Assembly: GCA_049115815.1 (NCBI GenBank)
Contig: JAGDZO010000005.1
Coordinates: 558,001 to 622,000 of the forward strand
Direction: 5' to 3'
DNA: 64,000 nucleotides
Source of the DNA: Marinoscillum sp049115815
GTDB lineage: Bacteria; Bacteroidota; Bacteroidia; Cytophagales; Cyclobacteriaceae
The notes beneath the pieces are model-generated. The model was given only the letters and a program-made list of their open reading frames with translations, made no database searches and was not told the DNA's origin. The position numbers and the translations under genes were made by a program. Each line of letters opens with the position of its first letter. The first letter of the stretch is position 1. Of this stretch, positions 24,402 through 33,600 are shown one piece after another.

Positions 24402-25228
24402 TATTTTCTTCTATTTATGATCAGCTTATCAGAATATTTATTTGGCTTTCTAGTCTTTTGACCTTTTGCATACAAGCCATTACGTGATCTTGGGTGACCT
24501 CCTGAAGATCTACCTTCCCCACCACCCATTGGGTGATCAACTGGATTCATTACAACCCCTCTAACTCTAGGTCTTCTACCCATCCATCTGTTACGACCTG
24601 CTTTACCAAGTCTTACGTTCATGTGGTCATTGTTAGACACCACACCAATAGTGGCATAACAAGTATTCAAGACCATTCTCATCTCACCAGAAGGTAATTT
24701 AAGTGTAGAGTACTTTCCTTCTCTCGCGACCAACTGTGCGTATGTTCCAGCAGACCTTGTCATCGCACCACCTTTTCCTGGCTTCAACTCCACATTGTGA
24801 ATCAAAGTACCTAAAGGGATATCAGACAATGGCATTGCATTGCCAACTTCAGGAGCCACTTTCGGTCCAGACACGATTTCCGTTCCAACTTCAAGCCCTG
24901 CAGGCGCTAGAATATATCTTTTCTCACCATCAGCATAAAAAAGTAAAGCGATTCGAGCTGTACGACCTGGATCGTACTCAATAGCATTAACTACTGCGGG
25001 CACACCTGCTTTATCTCTTTTAAAATCGATGATTCTAATTTTTTGCTTGTGACCACCACCAACGTTTCGTATTGTCATACGACCTTGGTTGTTACGCCCA
25101 CCTTTTCTTCCCTTGTTTTTAGGAGCAAGCAAAGATTTCTCAGGAGTAGTTTTAGTAATCTTATCGAATACTGGCGCTACTCTAAATCTCTGTCCTGGGG
25201 TTACGGGTCTAAGTTTCTTAACAGCCAT
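24401..25228 (-). CDS. rplB: Ribosomal protein L2
   Basis: The 275-residue protein has RPVTPGQRFRVAPVF at the start, GGRNNQGRMTIRNVGGGHKQ near 45, and the C-terminal MNPVDHPMGGGEGRSSGGHP with the conserved His needed for peptidyl-transferase-centre integrity. It lies 12 nt behind rplW. Confidence 0.98.
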   Translation of the reverse strand: MAVKKLRPVTPGQRFRVAPVFDKITKTTPEKSLLAPKNKGRKGGRNNQGRMTIRNVGGGHKQKIRIIDFKRDKAGVPAVVNAIEYDPGRTARIALLFYADGEKRYILAPAGLEVGTEIVSGPKVAPEVGNAMPLSDIPLGTLIHNVELKPGKGGAMTRSAGTYAQLVAREGKYSTLKLPSGEMRMVLNTCYATIGVVSNNDHMNVRLGKAGRNRWMGRRPRVRGVVMNPVDHPMGGGEGRSSGGHPRSRNGLYAKGQKTRKPNKYSDKLIINRRK

Positions 25229-25240
25229 TTACCTGTCTAT

Positions 25241-25528
25241 TTAAATTCCGCTATAAAAATCAATGATATCTCCGTCCGCCACTTTCACGATTGCTCTCTT
25301 CTGAGAAGGTGTCTTACCACCAATCACACCCGACTTAGTATAACGCGACTTAGTTTTTCCAGGATGAACCATAGTGTTTACACTTTCTACAGTTACTCCA
25401 TAGGTCTTCTCCACCTCTTTCTTGATCTGAACTTTGTTAGCCTTTTTGTCGACCACAAAACCATACTTACCATGCTCATTAAGAGCAGAAGCTTTTTCTG
25501 TAACTAAAGGTTTTATTAAAATTCCCAT
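25241..25528 (-). CDS. rplW: Ribosomal protein L23
   Basis: The 95-residue protein has LIKPLVTEKASALNEHGKYG, VQIKKEVEKTYGVTVESVNT and YTKSGVIGG, typical of L23 at the tunnel exit where trigger factor and SRP dock. It lies one base behind rplD. Confidence 0.97.
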   Translation of the reverse strand: MGILIKPLVTEKASALNEHGKYGFVVDKKANKVQIKKEVEKTYGVTVESVNTMVHPGKTKSRYTKSGVIGGKTPSQKRAIVKVADGDIIDFYSGI

Positions 25529-25529
25529 C

Positions 25530-26156
25530 TTAGTTTAATCGGTTTTGAATGATTTCAACAGATCCTTCTAACAACACTACCTGATCAGCATTCACCAAAT
25601 CATAAGTACTTAATTCATCAGCGGTAAAAACTTTCGTGTTTTTCAAATTTCTAGAAGACAAAAAGACATTGTCATTTCTTTCATTCAACACAATCACTGA
25701 TTTCGAAGATCCTAAATCCAACACATTCAAAATATCTCTGAATTGTTGAGTCTTAGGAGTATCCATTGAAAAGTTTTCCAATATTTTAATTTGCTTCTCT
25801 TTTGCCTTAGCAGACAAAACAGACTTCTTAGCAAGTTGCTTTACTTTCTTATTCAACTTAAAGCTATAATCACGTGGCTCAGGACCGAACATAGTACCAC
25901 CACCTCTAAAAATAGGCGACTTAATACTACCAGCTCTCGCTGTACCAGTACCCTTTTGCTTTTTGATTTTTCTTGTAGATCCAGAAACTTCATTTCTAGT
26001 CTTAACCTTGGCCGTACCTTGTCTTTGGTTAGCTAGGTATTGTTTTACCTCGAGATATACGGCGTGCTCATTTGGTTCTATACCAAACACATCCTTGCTC
26101 AGGCTAACTGAACGTCCTGTATCTTCTCCTTTGATATTGAAAACTGATAGCTTCAT
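25530..26156 (-). CDS. rplD: Ribosomal protein L4
   Basis: The 208-residue protein has the extended tunnel loop (STRKIKKQKGTGTARAGSIK, with the conserved RAG and GGGTMFGP) and a globular Rossmann-like core. In Proteobacteria L4 autoregulates the S10 operon; no S10-type leader was recognised upstream of rplC here. It lies one base behind rplC. Confidence 0.98.
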   Translation of the reverse strand: MKLSVFNIKGEDTGRSVSLSKDVFGIEPNEHAVYLEVKQYLANQRQGTAKVKTRNEVSGSTRKIKKQKGTGTARAGSIKSPIFRGGGTMFGPEPRDYSFKLNKKVKQLAKKSVLSAKAKEKQIKILENFSMDTPKTQQFRDILNVLDLGSSKSVIVLNERNDNVFLSSRNLKNTKVFTADELSTYDLVNADQVVLLEGSVEIIQNRLN

Positions 26157-26157
26157 C

Positions 26158-26790
26158 TTATTTTTCTAATATTAAATAGGAATTCTTAGCTCCTGGTACT
26201 GGACCGCTTACAAGTACTAGGTTCTTTTCAGGATAGATCTTTACTACTTTAAGGTTGATCACTTTCACACGATCTCCACCAGTACGACCACCCATTTTCA
26301 ATCCCTTGAAAACTCTTGAAGGAAAAGAACAAGCTCCAATAGAACCTGGCGCTCTTAACCTATTATGCTGACCGTGAGTTGACTGACCCACACCACCAAA
26401 ACCATGACGCTTAACTACACCCTGAAAACCTTTTCCCTTAGATGTACCTACCACATCAACAAAATCAGTTTCTTCAAAAATATCCTGAAGACTAATGGTG
26501 TTTCCGAGAGTTAATTTATCGTTGTATTCGTCTCTGAAGTCTCTAAACTCTACAAGCTTACTTTTAGCGCTGGTCTTTGCTTTCGCAAAATGCCCTTTCA
26601 ATGCCTTAGGTGTGTTCTTTTCTTTGCGCTCACCATAAGCCAACTGAACCGCACGATATCCGTCCGTCTCTTTATCTTTTACTTGTGTTACCACACAAGG
26701 ACCAGCCTCAATGAGTGTACAGGCAAGATTTTTGCCGTTCTCATTGTAAACGCTCGTCATCCCGATTTTTCTACCAATTATTCCAGGCAT
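26158..26790 (-). CDS. rplC: Ribosomal protein L3
   Basis: The 210-residue protein starts MPGIIGRKIGMTSVYNENGK and has GTSKGKGFQGVVKRHGFGGV and THGQHNRLRAPGSIGACSFP, complete for L3. It is the first gene of its transcription unit here: a strong terminator (26901-26938) cuts it off from rpsJ, and a consensus promoter lies between. Confidence 0.98.
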   Translation of the reverse strand: MPGIIGRKIGMTSVYNENGKNLACTLIEAGPCVVTQVKDKETDGYRAVQLAYGERKEKNTPKALKGHFAKAKTSAKSKLVEFRDFRDEYNDKLTLGNTISLQDIFEETDFVDVVGTSKGKGFQGVVKRHGFGGVGQSTHGQHNRLRAPGSIGACSFPSRVFKGLKMGGRTGGDRVKVINLKVVKIYPEKNLVLVSGPVPGAKNSYLILEK

Positions 26791-26847
26791 TTCGCTAATT
26801 ATTTATTCTTATTCTGTTTCCAGATAAACTCCCCGTAAAAAGGACTG

Positions 26848-26877
26848 CAAAGATAGCAATTCCTTCCTCCGAACAAA
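26848..26877 (-). promoter_or_regulatory. Consensus Bacteroidota promoter for the rplC (S10) operon
   Basis: On the minus strand a -33 TTTG (26877-26874) and a -7 TATCTTTG (26855-26848) are separated by 18 nt, an excellent match to TTTG-N17-20-TAnnTTTG. Transcription should start near 26841, leaving a leader of about 50 nt. The bases after the -7 box are CAGTCC, then TTTTTAC and GGGG. Confidence 0.8.
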
Positions 26878-26900
26878 AGATTTAACTTAGTTTTTAAGAC

Positions 26901-26944
26901 AAAAAAAGGAACCAAAAACTACCACGCTTTTGGTTCCTCTTTTT
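26901..26944 (-). terminator. Strong terminator between rpsJ and rplC
   Basis: An 11-bp perfect stem (26907-26917 and 26928-26938, loop about 10 nt) is followed on the minus strand by U7 (26907-26901) and mirrored by T's on the other side. It begins 22 nt behind the rpsJ stop. Confidence 0.9.
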
Positions 26945-26959
26945 GACAAATTTTATAAC

Positions 26960-27265
26960 CTACACTTTGATTTCAACGTCAACCCCACTTGGCAATTCAA
27001 GCTTCATCAAAGCGTCAACCGTTTTAGCGCTATTAGAATATATATCTACGAGTCTCTTGTAAGTACAAAGCTGAAACTGCTCTCTAGCTTTCTTGTTTAC
27101 GTGAGGTGATTTCAATACAGTAAACTTTTCCTTGATAGTAGGAAGAGGTATAGGACCACTAACTACAGCACCAGTAGTTTTCACCGCTCTTACAATTTTC
27201 TCAGCAGACTTATCAACTAAGCTGTGATCGTAAGACTTTAATTTGATTCTAATTTTTTGGTTCAT
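26960..27265 (-). CDS. rpsJ: Ribosomal protein S10
   Basis: The 101-residue protein has KIRIKLKSYDHSLVDKSAEK, GPIPLPTIKEKFTVLKSPHV and KKAREQFQLCTYKRLVDI, complete for S10 (NusE). It forms part of the 30S head and of antitermination complexes with NusB/NusG. It is 10 nt behind fusA, so it belongs to the rpsL-rpsG-fusA unit rather than to the S10 operon. Confidence 0.98.
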   Translation of the reverse strand: MNQKIRIKLKSYDHSLVDKSAEKIVRAVKTTGAVVSGPIPLPTIKEKFTVLKSPHVNKKAREQFQLCTYKRLVDIYSNSAKTVDALMKLELPSGVDVEIKV

Positions 27266-27275
27266 GACTATATTT

Positions 27276-29384
27276 TTAAGCGTCAGCTCCTTTTACTTCT
27301 TTGATAACCGTTTCGGCAATATTATTTGGTACTTGATCGTAATGTGAGAATGTAAGACTAGCCGTGGCTCGTCCCGAACTCATAGTTCTCAAATCAGTCA
27401 CATAACCAAACAGTTCTGACAATGGAACATCCGCCTTAATAACAGCTGCAGTTCCTCGAGTATCCATTCCCTTCATCAAACCTCTTCTTCTGTTCAAGTC
27501 ACCGGTAATAGATCCTGTGTACTCGTCTGGAGTTACAACCTCTACTCCCATAATTGGCTCTAACAAAACTGGCTTAGCCTTTTTAGCAGCCTCCTTGAAT
27601 CCAATTCTAGAAGCCAATTCAAACGAAAGTGCATCAGAATCAACATCATGGAATGAACCGTGGAAAAGTCTAACCTTCATGCTATCCACCGGATAACCTG
27701 CCAACGGACCATTATTCATAGCTTGCTTGAAACCTTTCTCGATTGCCGGAATGAATTCCTTAGGAATCACACCACCAACGATATTGTTCACAAACTGTAA
27801 GCCATCCTTCTGCTCTATATCTTCGTCAATTGGTCCTAATTCGAAAACAATATCGGCGAATTTACCACGACCACCAGACTGTTTCTTGTAAACTTCTTTG
27901 TGTTCTACAGTATTCAAGATAGCCTCTTTATAAGCTACCTGAGGAGCACCTTGGTTGATCTCAACCTTAAACTCTCTCTTCAATCTATCAATGATGATAT
28001 CCAAGTGAAGTTCTCCCATTCCTTTAAGAATAGTTTGTCCAGTATCATGGTTGGTTTCAACTTGAAGCGTAGGATCTTCTTCAATCAATTTACCAATGCC
28101 GATACCTAACTTATCTACATCAGCTTGTGTCTTAGGCTCAATTGCATATCCAATCACAGGATCAGGGAATACCATTGATTCTAGTACAATCTTATTTTTT
28201 TCATCGCAAAGAGTATCTCCTGTTTTGATATCCTTGAATCCAACTACCGCAGCAATATCACCCGCATGAAGTTTATCAATCTGATTCTGCTTGTTCGCAT
28301 GCATCTGGAAGATTCGAGAAATCCTCTCTTTGCTTCCAGAGCGTGTATTGAACACATAAGAACCAGATTCAAGCATTCCTGAATAGGATCTCACAAAACA
28401 AAGTCTACCTACAAATGGATCAGTAGCAATCTTAAAGGCTAAAGCAGCAAATGGCTCATCCGCATTTGGCTTACGAGCAACTTTGTCTTCAGTATCTGGG
28501 TTAGTTCCTACAATACTATCTCTATCTAATGGAGATGGCAACAACTCCATTACATAATCGAGCATCGCCTGAACTCCCTTGTTCTTAAATGCTGAACCAC
28601 AAGTCATTGGCACAAAAGCCAAGTCGATAGTAGCTGCTCTCAAAGCTGCCACTACTTCATCTCTTGAGATTGACTCTGGATCTTCAAAATATTTTTCAAG
28701 AAGCGTTTCGTCATATTCAGCTACTGCCTCAAGCAAGTGCTCTCTATAAAACTTAACATCTTCTTCCATTTCAGCAGGGATATCAACTTCCTTAAAAGTC
28801 ATACCCATGTCCTCCTCAGACCAAACCATGGCCTTGTACTCCACCAAATCAACAACACCTTGGAAAGTGTCCTCAGCACCTATTGGCAACTGCAATGGAA
28901 CAGCCTTAGTGCCGAGCATTTCTTTCACTTGCTTACAAACTTTCAAAAAGTCTGCACCCGCACGGTCCATTTTATTAACGAATCCAATACGCGCTACTTT
29001 ATAGTTGTCAGCTAGTCTCCAGTTAGTTTCAGATTGTGGCTCAACACCATCAACCGCACTAAACAAGAACACCAAACCATCCAATACTCTAAGGGAACGA
29101 TTCACCTCAACGGTAAAATCCACGTGACCTGGAGTATCAATAATATTGATGTGATAATCTTTTTCCTTGTACTTCCAGAATACGGTAGTAGCAGCAGAAG
29201 TAATAGTGATACCTCTCTCTTGCTCTTGCTCCATCCAATCCATGGTAGCAGCACCATCATGTACTTCACCAATCTTATGGCTTACTCCGGTGTAATACAG
29301 AATTCTTTCTGTAGTGGTGGTCTTACCAGCATCAATATGCGCGGCAATCCCAATATTTCTAGTGTACTTTAAATCTCTAGCCAT
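27276..29384 (-). CDS. fusA: Elongation factor G
   Basis: The 702-residue GTPase has G1 AHIDAGKTTTTERI, the switch region QEQERGITITSAA, G3 DTPGHVDFT and G4 NKMDRAG. These are followed by domain II (GKGELHLDII-like segment around LKGMGELHLDIIIDRL) and the C-terminal domains IV-V (GYPVDSMKVRLFHG, MEPIMGVEV-like LEPIMGVEVVTPDEY). It drives ribosomal translocation and recycling. The gene is 16 nt behind rpsG. Confidence 0.98.
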   Translation of the reverse strand: MARDLKYTRNIGIAAHIDAGKTTTTERILYYTGVSHKIGEVHDGAATMDWMEQEQERGITITSAATTVFWKYKEKDYHINIIDTPGHVDFTVEVNRSLRVLDGLVFLFSAVDGVEPQSETNWRLADNYKVARIGFVNKMDRAGADFLKVCKQVKEMLGTKAVPLQLPIGAEDTFQGVVDLVEYKAMVWSEEDMGMTFKEVDIPAEMEEDVKFYREHLLEAVAEYDETLLEKYFEDPESISRDEVVAALRAATIDLAFVPMTCGSAFKNKGVQAMLDYVMELLPSPLDRDSIVGTNPDTEDKVARKPNADEPFAALAFKIATDPFVGRLCFVRSYSGMLESGSYVFNTRSGSKERISRIFQMHANKQNQIDKLHAGDIAAVVGFKDIKTGDTLCDEKNKIVLESMVFPDPVIGYAIEPKTQADVDKLGIGIGKLIEEDPTLQVETNHDTGQTILKGMGELHLDIIIDRLKREFKVEINQGAPQVAYKEAILNTVEHKEVYKKQSGGRGKFADIVFELGPIDEDIEQKDGLQFVNNIVGGVIPKEFIPAIEKGFKQAMNNGPLAGYPVDSMKVRLFHGSFHDVDSDALSFELASRIGFKEAAKKAKPVLLEPIMGVEVVTPDEYTGSITGDLNRRRGLMKGMDTRGTAAVIKADVPLSELFGYVTDLRTMSSGRATASLTFSHYDQVPNNIAETVIKEVKGADA

Positions 29385-29400
29385 TACTGGATAATTTCAA

Positions 29401-29868
29401 TTAAAATCTGAAGTGAGAAAATGCTTTATTGGCTTCTGCCATACGATGAGTATCATCTTTTTTCTTGATAGAAGCACCCTCTCCTTTGGAAGCAGCGATA
29501 ATCTCACCTGCAAGACGCTCCATCATTGTCTTCTCTCCTCTCAGTCGTGCATATTTGATCATCCATTTCATACCTAGAGCCATCTTTCTTTCAGGACGAA
29601 CTTCTACTGGTACTTGGAAAGTAGCACCACCTACCCTTCTACTTTTCACCTCTACACCTGGACAAACATTGTTCAATGCTGTTTTCCAAGTTTCAACTCC
29701 ATTTTCACTAGTTTTTGATTCTACTAACTTAATGGCATCATAGAAAATAGTGTACGCAGTACTCTTTTTTCCACTTAGCATCAGGTTATTAACAAACTTA
29801 GTAACCAATGTATCCTGATAAATAGGATCAGGAAGAAGGTATCTCTTCTTAGGTTTAGCTTTTCTCAT
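29401..29868 (-). CDS. rpsG: Ribosomal protein S7
   Basis: The 155-residue protein has MRKAKPKKRYLLPDPIYQDT, VKSRRVGGATFQVPVEVRPE and RMAEANKAFSHFRF, complete for S7, the primary binder of the 16S 3' domain. It is 6 nt behind rpsL. Confidence 0.98.
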   Translation of the reverse strand: MRKAKPKKRYLLPDPIYQDTLVTKFVNNLMLSGKKSTAYTIFYDAIKLVESKTSENGVETWKTALNNVCPGVEVKSRRVGGATFQVPVEVRPERKMALGMKWMIKYARLRGEKTMMERLAGEIIAASKGEGASIKKKDDTHRMAEANKAFSHFRF

Positions 29869-29874
29869 CAGGTT

Positions 29875-30255
29875 TTACTTTTTATCCTTAGGCCTTTTAG
29901 CTCCGTATTTCGATCTTCTTTGTAATCTTCCGCTCACACCCGCAGTATCTAGGGCACCACGAATAATATGATATCTCACACCCGGCAAATCTTTCACACG
30001 ACCACCACGGATCAACACGATAGAGTGCTCTTGTAGATTGTGACCTTCACCAGGGATATAGGCGTTAACTTCTTTACCATTAGTCAATCTAACCCTTGCT
30101 ACTTTTCTCATAGCCGAGTTAGGTTTCTTAGGTGTAGTAGTATATACTCTCGTACATACGCCTCTTCGTTGTGGACATGAGTCCAAAGCCGGAGACTTTG
30201 ACTTAGAAGTTAACTTCTTTCTGCCCTTTCTTACTAATTGTTGAATAGTTGGCAT
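29875..30255 (-). CDS. rpsL: Ribosomal protein S12
   Basis: The 126-residue protein starts MPTIQQLVRKGRKKLTSKSK and has CPQRRGVCTRVYTTTPKKPN and the decoding-centre loop RGGRVKDLPGVRYHIIRG. Lys at the TPKKPNS position (K43 in E. coli numbering) indicates the streptomycin-sensitive wild-type residue. It heads the rpsL-rpsG-fusA-rpsJ unit; a TATCTTTG box lies about 40 nt upstream. Confidence 0.98.
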   Translation of the reverse strand: MPTIQQLVRKGRKKLTSKSKSPALDSCPQRRGVCTRVYTTTPKKPNSAMRKVARVRLTNGKEVNAYIPGEGHNLQEHSIVLIRGGRVKDLPGVRYHIIRGALDTAGVSGRLQRRSKYGAKRPKDKK

Positions 30256-30292
30256 TCTGCTTTATTTCTTATTATCCAATTTTTTGGGAACG

Positions 30293-30300
30293 CAAAGATA
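30293..30300 (-). promoter_or_regulatory. -7 box of the rpsL promoter
   Basis: Minus-strand TATCTTTG (30300-30293), a perfect TAnnTTTG, lies 38 nt before the rpsL ATG. It is followed by CGTTCCC, an A/T-rich stretch and GG. No clear TTTG was found at the -33 distance, so the -33 element is weak or non-canonical. Confidence 0.6.
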
Positions 30301-30321
30301 GGATTATTGATATTATATAAA

Positions 30322-30337
30322 AATTCTAAATGGAATT
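30322..30337 (-). terminator. Weak terminator-like hairpin behind the DUF3467 gene
   Basis: A 5-bp stem (GAATT/AATTC, 30333-30337 and 30322-30326) is followed on the minus strand by TTTATA. It is A/T-only apart from one pair and is a weak candidate for the end of the rpoBC transcript. Confidence 0.3.
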
Positions 30338-30349
30338 ATCGACGATATT

Positions 30350-30679
30350 TTAAGCCTCCCCCATAGTGCCTCCAAAGTTCATTGGAAATTTTGGAGCCTC
30401 TTCTATGCTTTTTATGCTGCCATGGGTGTTTTCAAACTTCTTGATATTGTCCTCTAGAGCCTTCAGTAGTCGTTTTGCATGCTCAGGTGTAACCACAATT
30501 CTGGATTTAACCTTAGCCTTTGGCACTCCTGGCATTAGACGAATAAAGTCAATAACAAACTCACTACTTGAGTGGGCGATCATCGCCAAATTGGCATAAA
30601 CACCTTCAGCCGTTTCCTCAGACAATTCAATATTGATCTGATTAGACGGCTTTGGATCTTTGCTTTCTTTATCGCTCAT
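30350..30679 (-). CDS. DUF3467 protein encoded behind rpoC
   Basis: The 109-residue acidic protein has the DUF3467 pattern INIELSEETAEGVYANLA, HSSSEFVIDFIRLMPG, KAKVKSRIVVTPEHAKRLL and ALEDNI. Function is unknown. It starts 2 nt behind the rpoC stop, and the same linkage is known across Bacteroidota, so a role connected with RNA polymerase or its expression is a reasonable guess but unproven. No membrane segment or signal peptide is visible. Confidence 0.85.
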   Translation of the reverse strand: MSDKESKDPKPSNQINIELSEETAEGVYANLAMIAHSSSEFVIDFIRLMPGVPKAKVKSRIVVTPEHAKRLLKALEDNIKKFENTHGSIKSIEEAPKFPMNFGGTMGEA

Positions 30680-30681
30680 GA

Positions 30682-33600
30682 TTAAGATTCAATTTCTTTA
30701 GCGTTGGCAAATTCTTCTTTTGCCGCTACAAGATTCTCGTAATCTTCATTCGATGTGACAATATGATTTTGGAAGTTTCTATTTCCCGTACCAGCCGGAA
30801 TTAGATGCCCTACAATCACATTCTCTTTCAAACCTCCTAAGTAATCAGCCTTACCTCTAATAGAAGCCTCACTCAACACCTTAGTGGTTTCCTGGAAGGA
30901 TGCCGCAGAGATGAAACTTTCAGTTCCCAATGAAGCTTGCGTGATTCCTTGCAAGATTGGTTTAGAAACTGCCGCCTCAGCATTTCTCACTTGTACGAGT
31001 TTCAGGTCTCTTCTCTTAAGATTAGAGTTTTCGTCTCTTAGCTCACGACTAGTGATGATCATACCAGGCTTTAAGTTTTCAGAATCACCAGACTCCATCA
31101 CCACCTTCTGGTCAAGAATACTATCATTCTCTTCCATGAATGCAAATCTATCCACCGTTTGATTGGTCAAGAAACTCGTGTCTCCCGCATCAATGATAAT
31201 GACCTTCTGCATCATCTGTCTCACAATCACTTCAATGTGCTTATCGTTGATCTTTACACCTTGAAGTCTGTATACTTCTTGAATCTCATTCACAAGGTAT
31301 TCTTGAACCGCTGTAGGCCCACTTATAGACAAGATATCGGCAGGAGTGATAGCGCCATCAGAAAGTGCGTCTCCAGCTCTTATAAAGTCATTGTCTTGCA
31401 CCAAGATATGTTTAGCCAATGGCACTAAGTATCTCTTCTTTACTCCATCTTTTGATTCGATGAATATCTCTCTGTTTCCTCTCTTAATTCCTCCATAAGT
31501 CACAACACCATCGATCTCACTTACAACAGCAGGGTTAGATGGGTTACGAGCCTCGAAGAGTTCCGTCACACGTGGAAGACCTCCAGTAATATCTCTTGAC
31601 TTACCAGAACTTCTTGGAATCTTGGCTAATACCTGACCAGCCTTAATATCATCTCCCTCATCCACTGCCAAGTGAGCGCCTACCGGAATGTTATATCCCT
31701 TAGAGTTATCCTTATTAGCAATCACCACAGCCGGATTCTTAGTCTTATCTTTCGTGTCAATGATAACCTTCTCTCTGTGACCTGTTTGCTCATCAGATTC
31801 TTCTTTGAAAGTCACACCTTCGATGATTGCATCAAATTCTGCCTTACCATCAAACTCTGCCATGATCACAGCATTGTATGGATCCCAGCTGCAGATCTCA
31901 TCATCCTTAGCGATTTTAGCACCATCTTTTACTTTAAGAATGGCACCATAAGGCACGTGATTGGAGATTAGGATTCTCTCTTTCTTAGCATCAAGAATTC
32001 TTACCTCACCGGAACGTCCCATCACTTTCATGACTTTGTTTCCATCTTCATCTGTTGCATTTACAGTTCTTAGTTCGTCAAATTCAAGAACTCCATCAAA
32101 TTTTGCCTTCAGATTGGCCTCAACTGCAATGTTAGATGCGGTACCCCCAACGTGGAAAGTTCTCAAAGTAAGCTGTGTACCAGGCTCTCCAATAGATTGC
32201 GCTGCAATAACCCCAACAGACTCACCCATATTAGACATTCTACCGCTGGCAAGATTTCGACCATAACACTTAGCGCATACTCCCATCTTAGTTTCACATG
32301 TCAATACAGACCTGATTTCAACTTCCTCAATGCTAGTTTCTTCTATACGCTCAGCTACTTCTTCAGTAATCTCCTTACCTGACTCGATGATCAACTCATC
32401 AGTCAATGGATCATATATATTATGTACTGAAACTCTTCCCAAAATTCTCTCAGAAAGTGCTTCAACGATATCCTCATTGTCTTTCAATGCAAGAACAGAC
32501 AGGCCTCTCAAAGTTCCGCAATCCTCTTCATTGACTACCATGTCCTGAGCTACGTCTACCAGCCTTCTCGTCAAGTAACCCGCATCGGCAGTCTTTAGTG
32601 CTGTATCGGCAAGTCCTTTTCTCGCACCGTGCGTAGAGATGAAGTACTCTATTACATCAAGTCCTTCTTTGAAGTTTGATAGAATAGGGTTTTCAATAAT
32701 TTCACCAACTGAACCTTGAAGATTTTTTTGCGGTTTAGCCATCAGTCCTCTCATTCCACCCAGTTGACGAATTTGCTCTCTCGATCCCCTTGCACCTGAG
32801 TGCATCATCATGTAGATAGAATTGAATCCTTGATCATCCTCTTCCAACTGAGTCATCAATGTATTGGTCAACAACGTGTTCGTTCTTGTCCAGATATCGA
32901 TCACCTGGTTGTAACGCTCATTGTCAGTGATAAGACCCATCAAATAGTTATTCCAAACCGCTTCTACTTCTTCTTTTGCAGTAGCCACAAGTCCTTCTTT
33001 CTCAGCTGGAATCTGAATATTATCCAGTCCCATGGAAAGTCCACCTTTGTAGGCTGTTTGGAAACCAAGTTCTTTAATATCATCCAAGAAATGTGCTGTT
33101 TTAGCCATTCCCGTGATCTTAAATACATTTGAGATAATCTTTTGAAGTTTCTTCTTAGTCAACAATTCGTCAACAAACCCAACTTCCTCCGGTACGTGAA
33201 TATTGAATAATACTCGACCAGCTACAGTCTCGACGATTTTGGTTTCCAATTCACCTTTCTCGTTTCTAACCTTAGTTCTTACTTTAATGTAAGCATGCTG
33301 CGAAACTTGTTCTTCATTGATAGCAATGATTACTTCTTCAGCACTGTAGAAAGTCAGCCCTTCACCTTTTACAGGTTTTTCAGGCGTGCTCTTCCTTCCC
33401 TTAGTCATATAATAAAGCCCCAATACCATATCCTGAGATGGAACAGCAATAGGTGCTCCGTTAGCTGGATTAAGGATATTATGAGAAGAAAGCATCAATA
33501 AAGAAGCTTCTAATATAGCCTCATGCCCAAGTGGTACGTGAACAGCCATCTGGTCACCATCAAAATCGGCATTGAATGCTGTACAAACTAAAGGGTGCAA

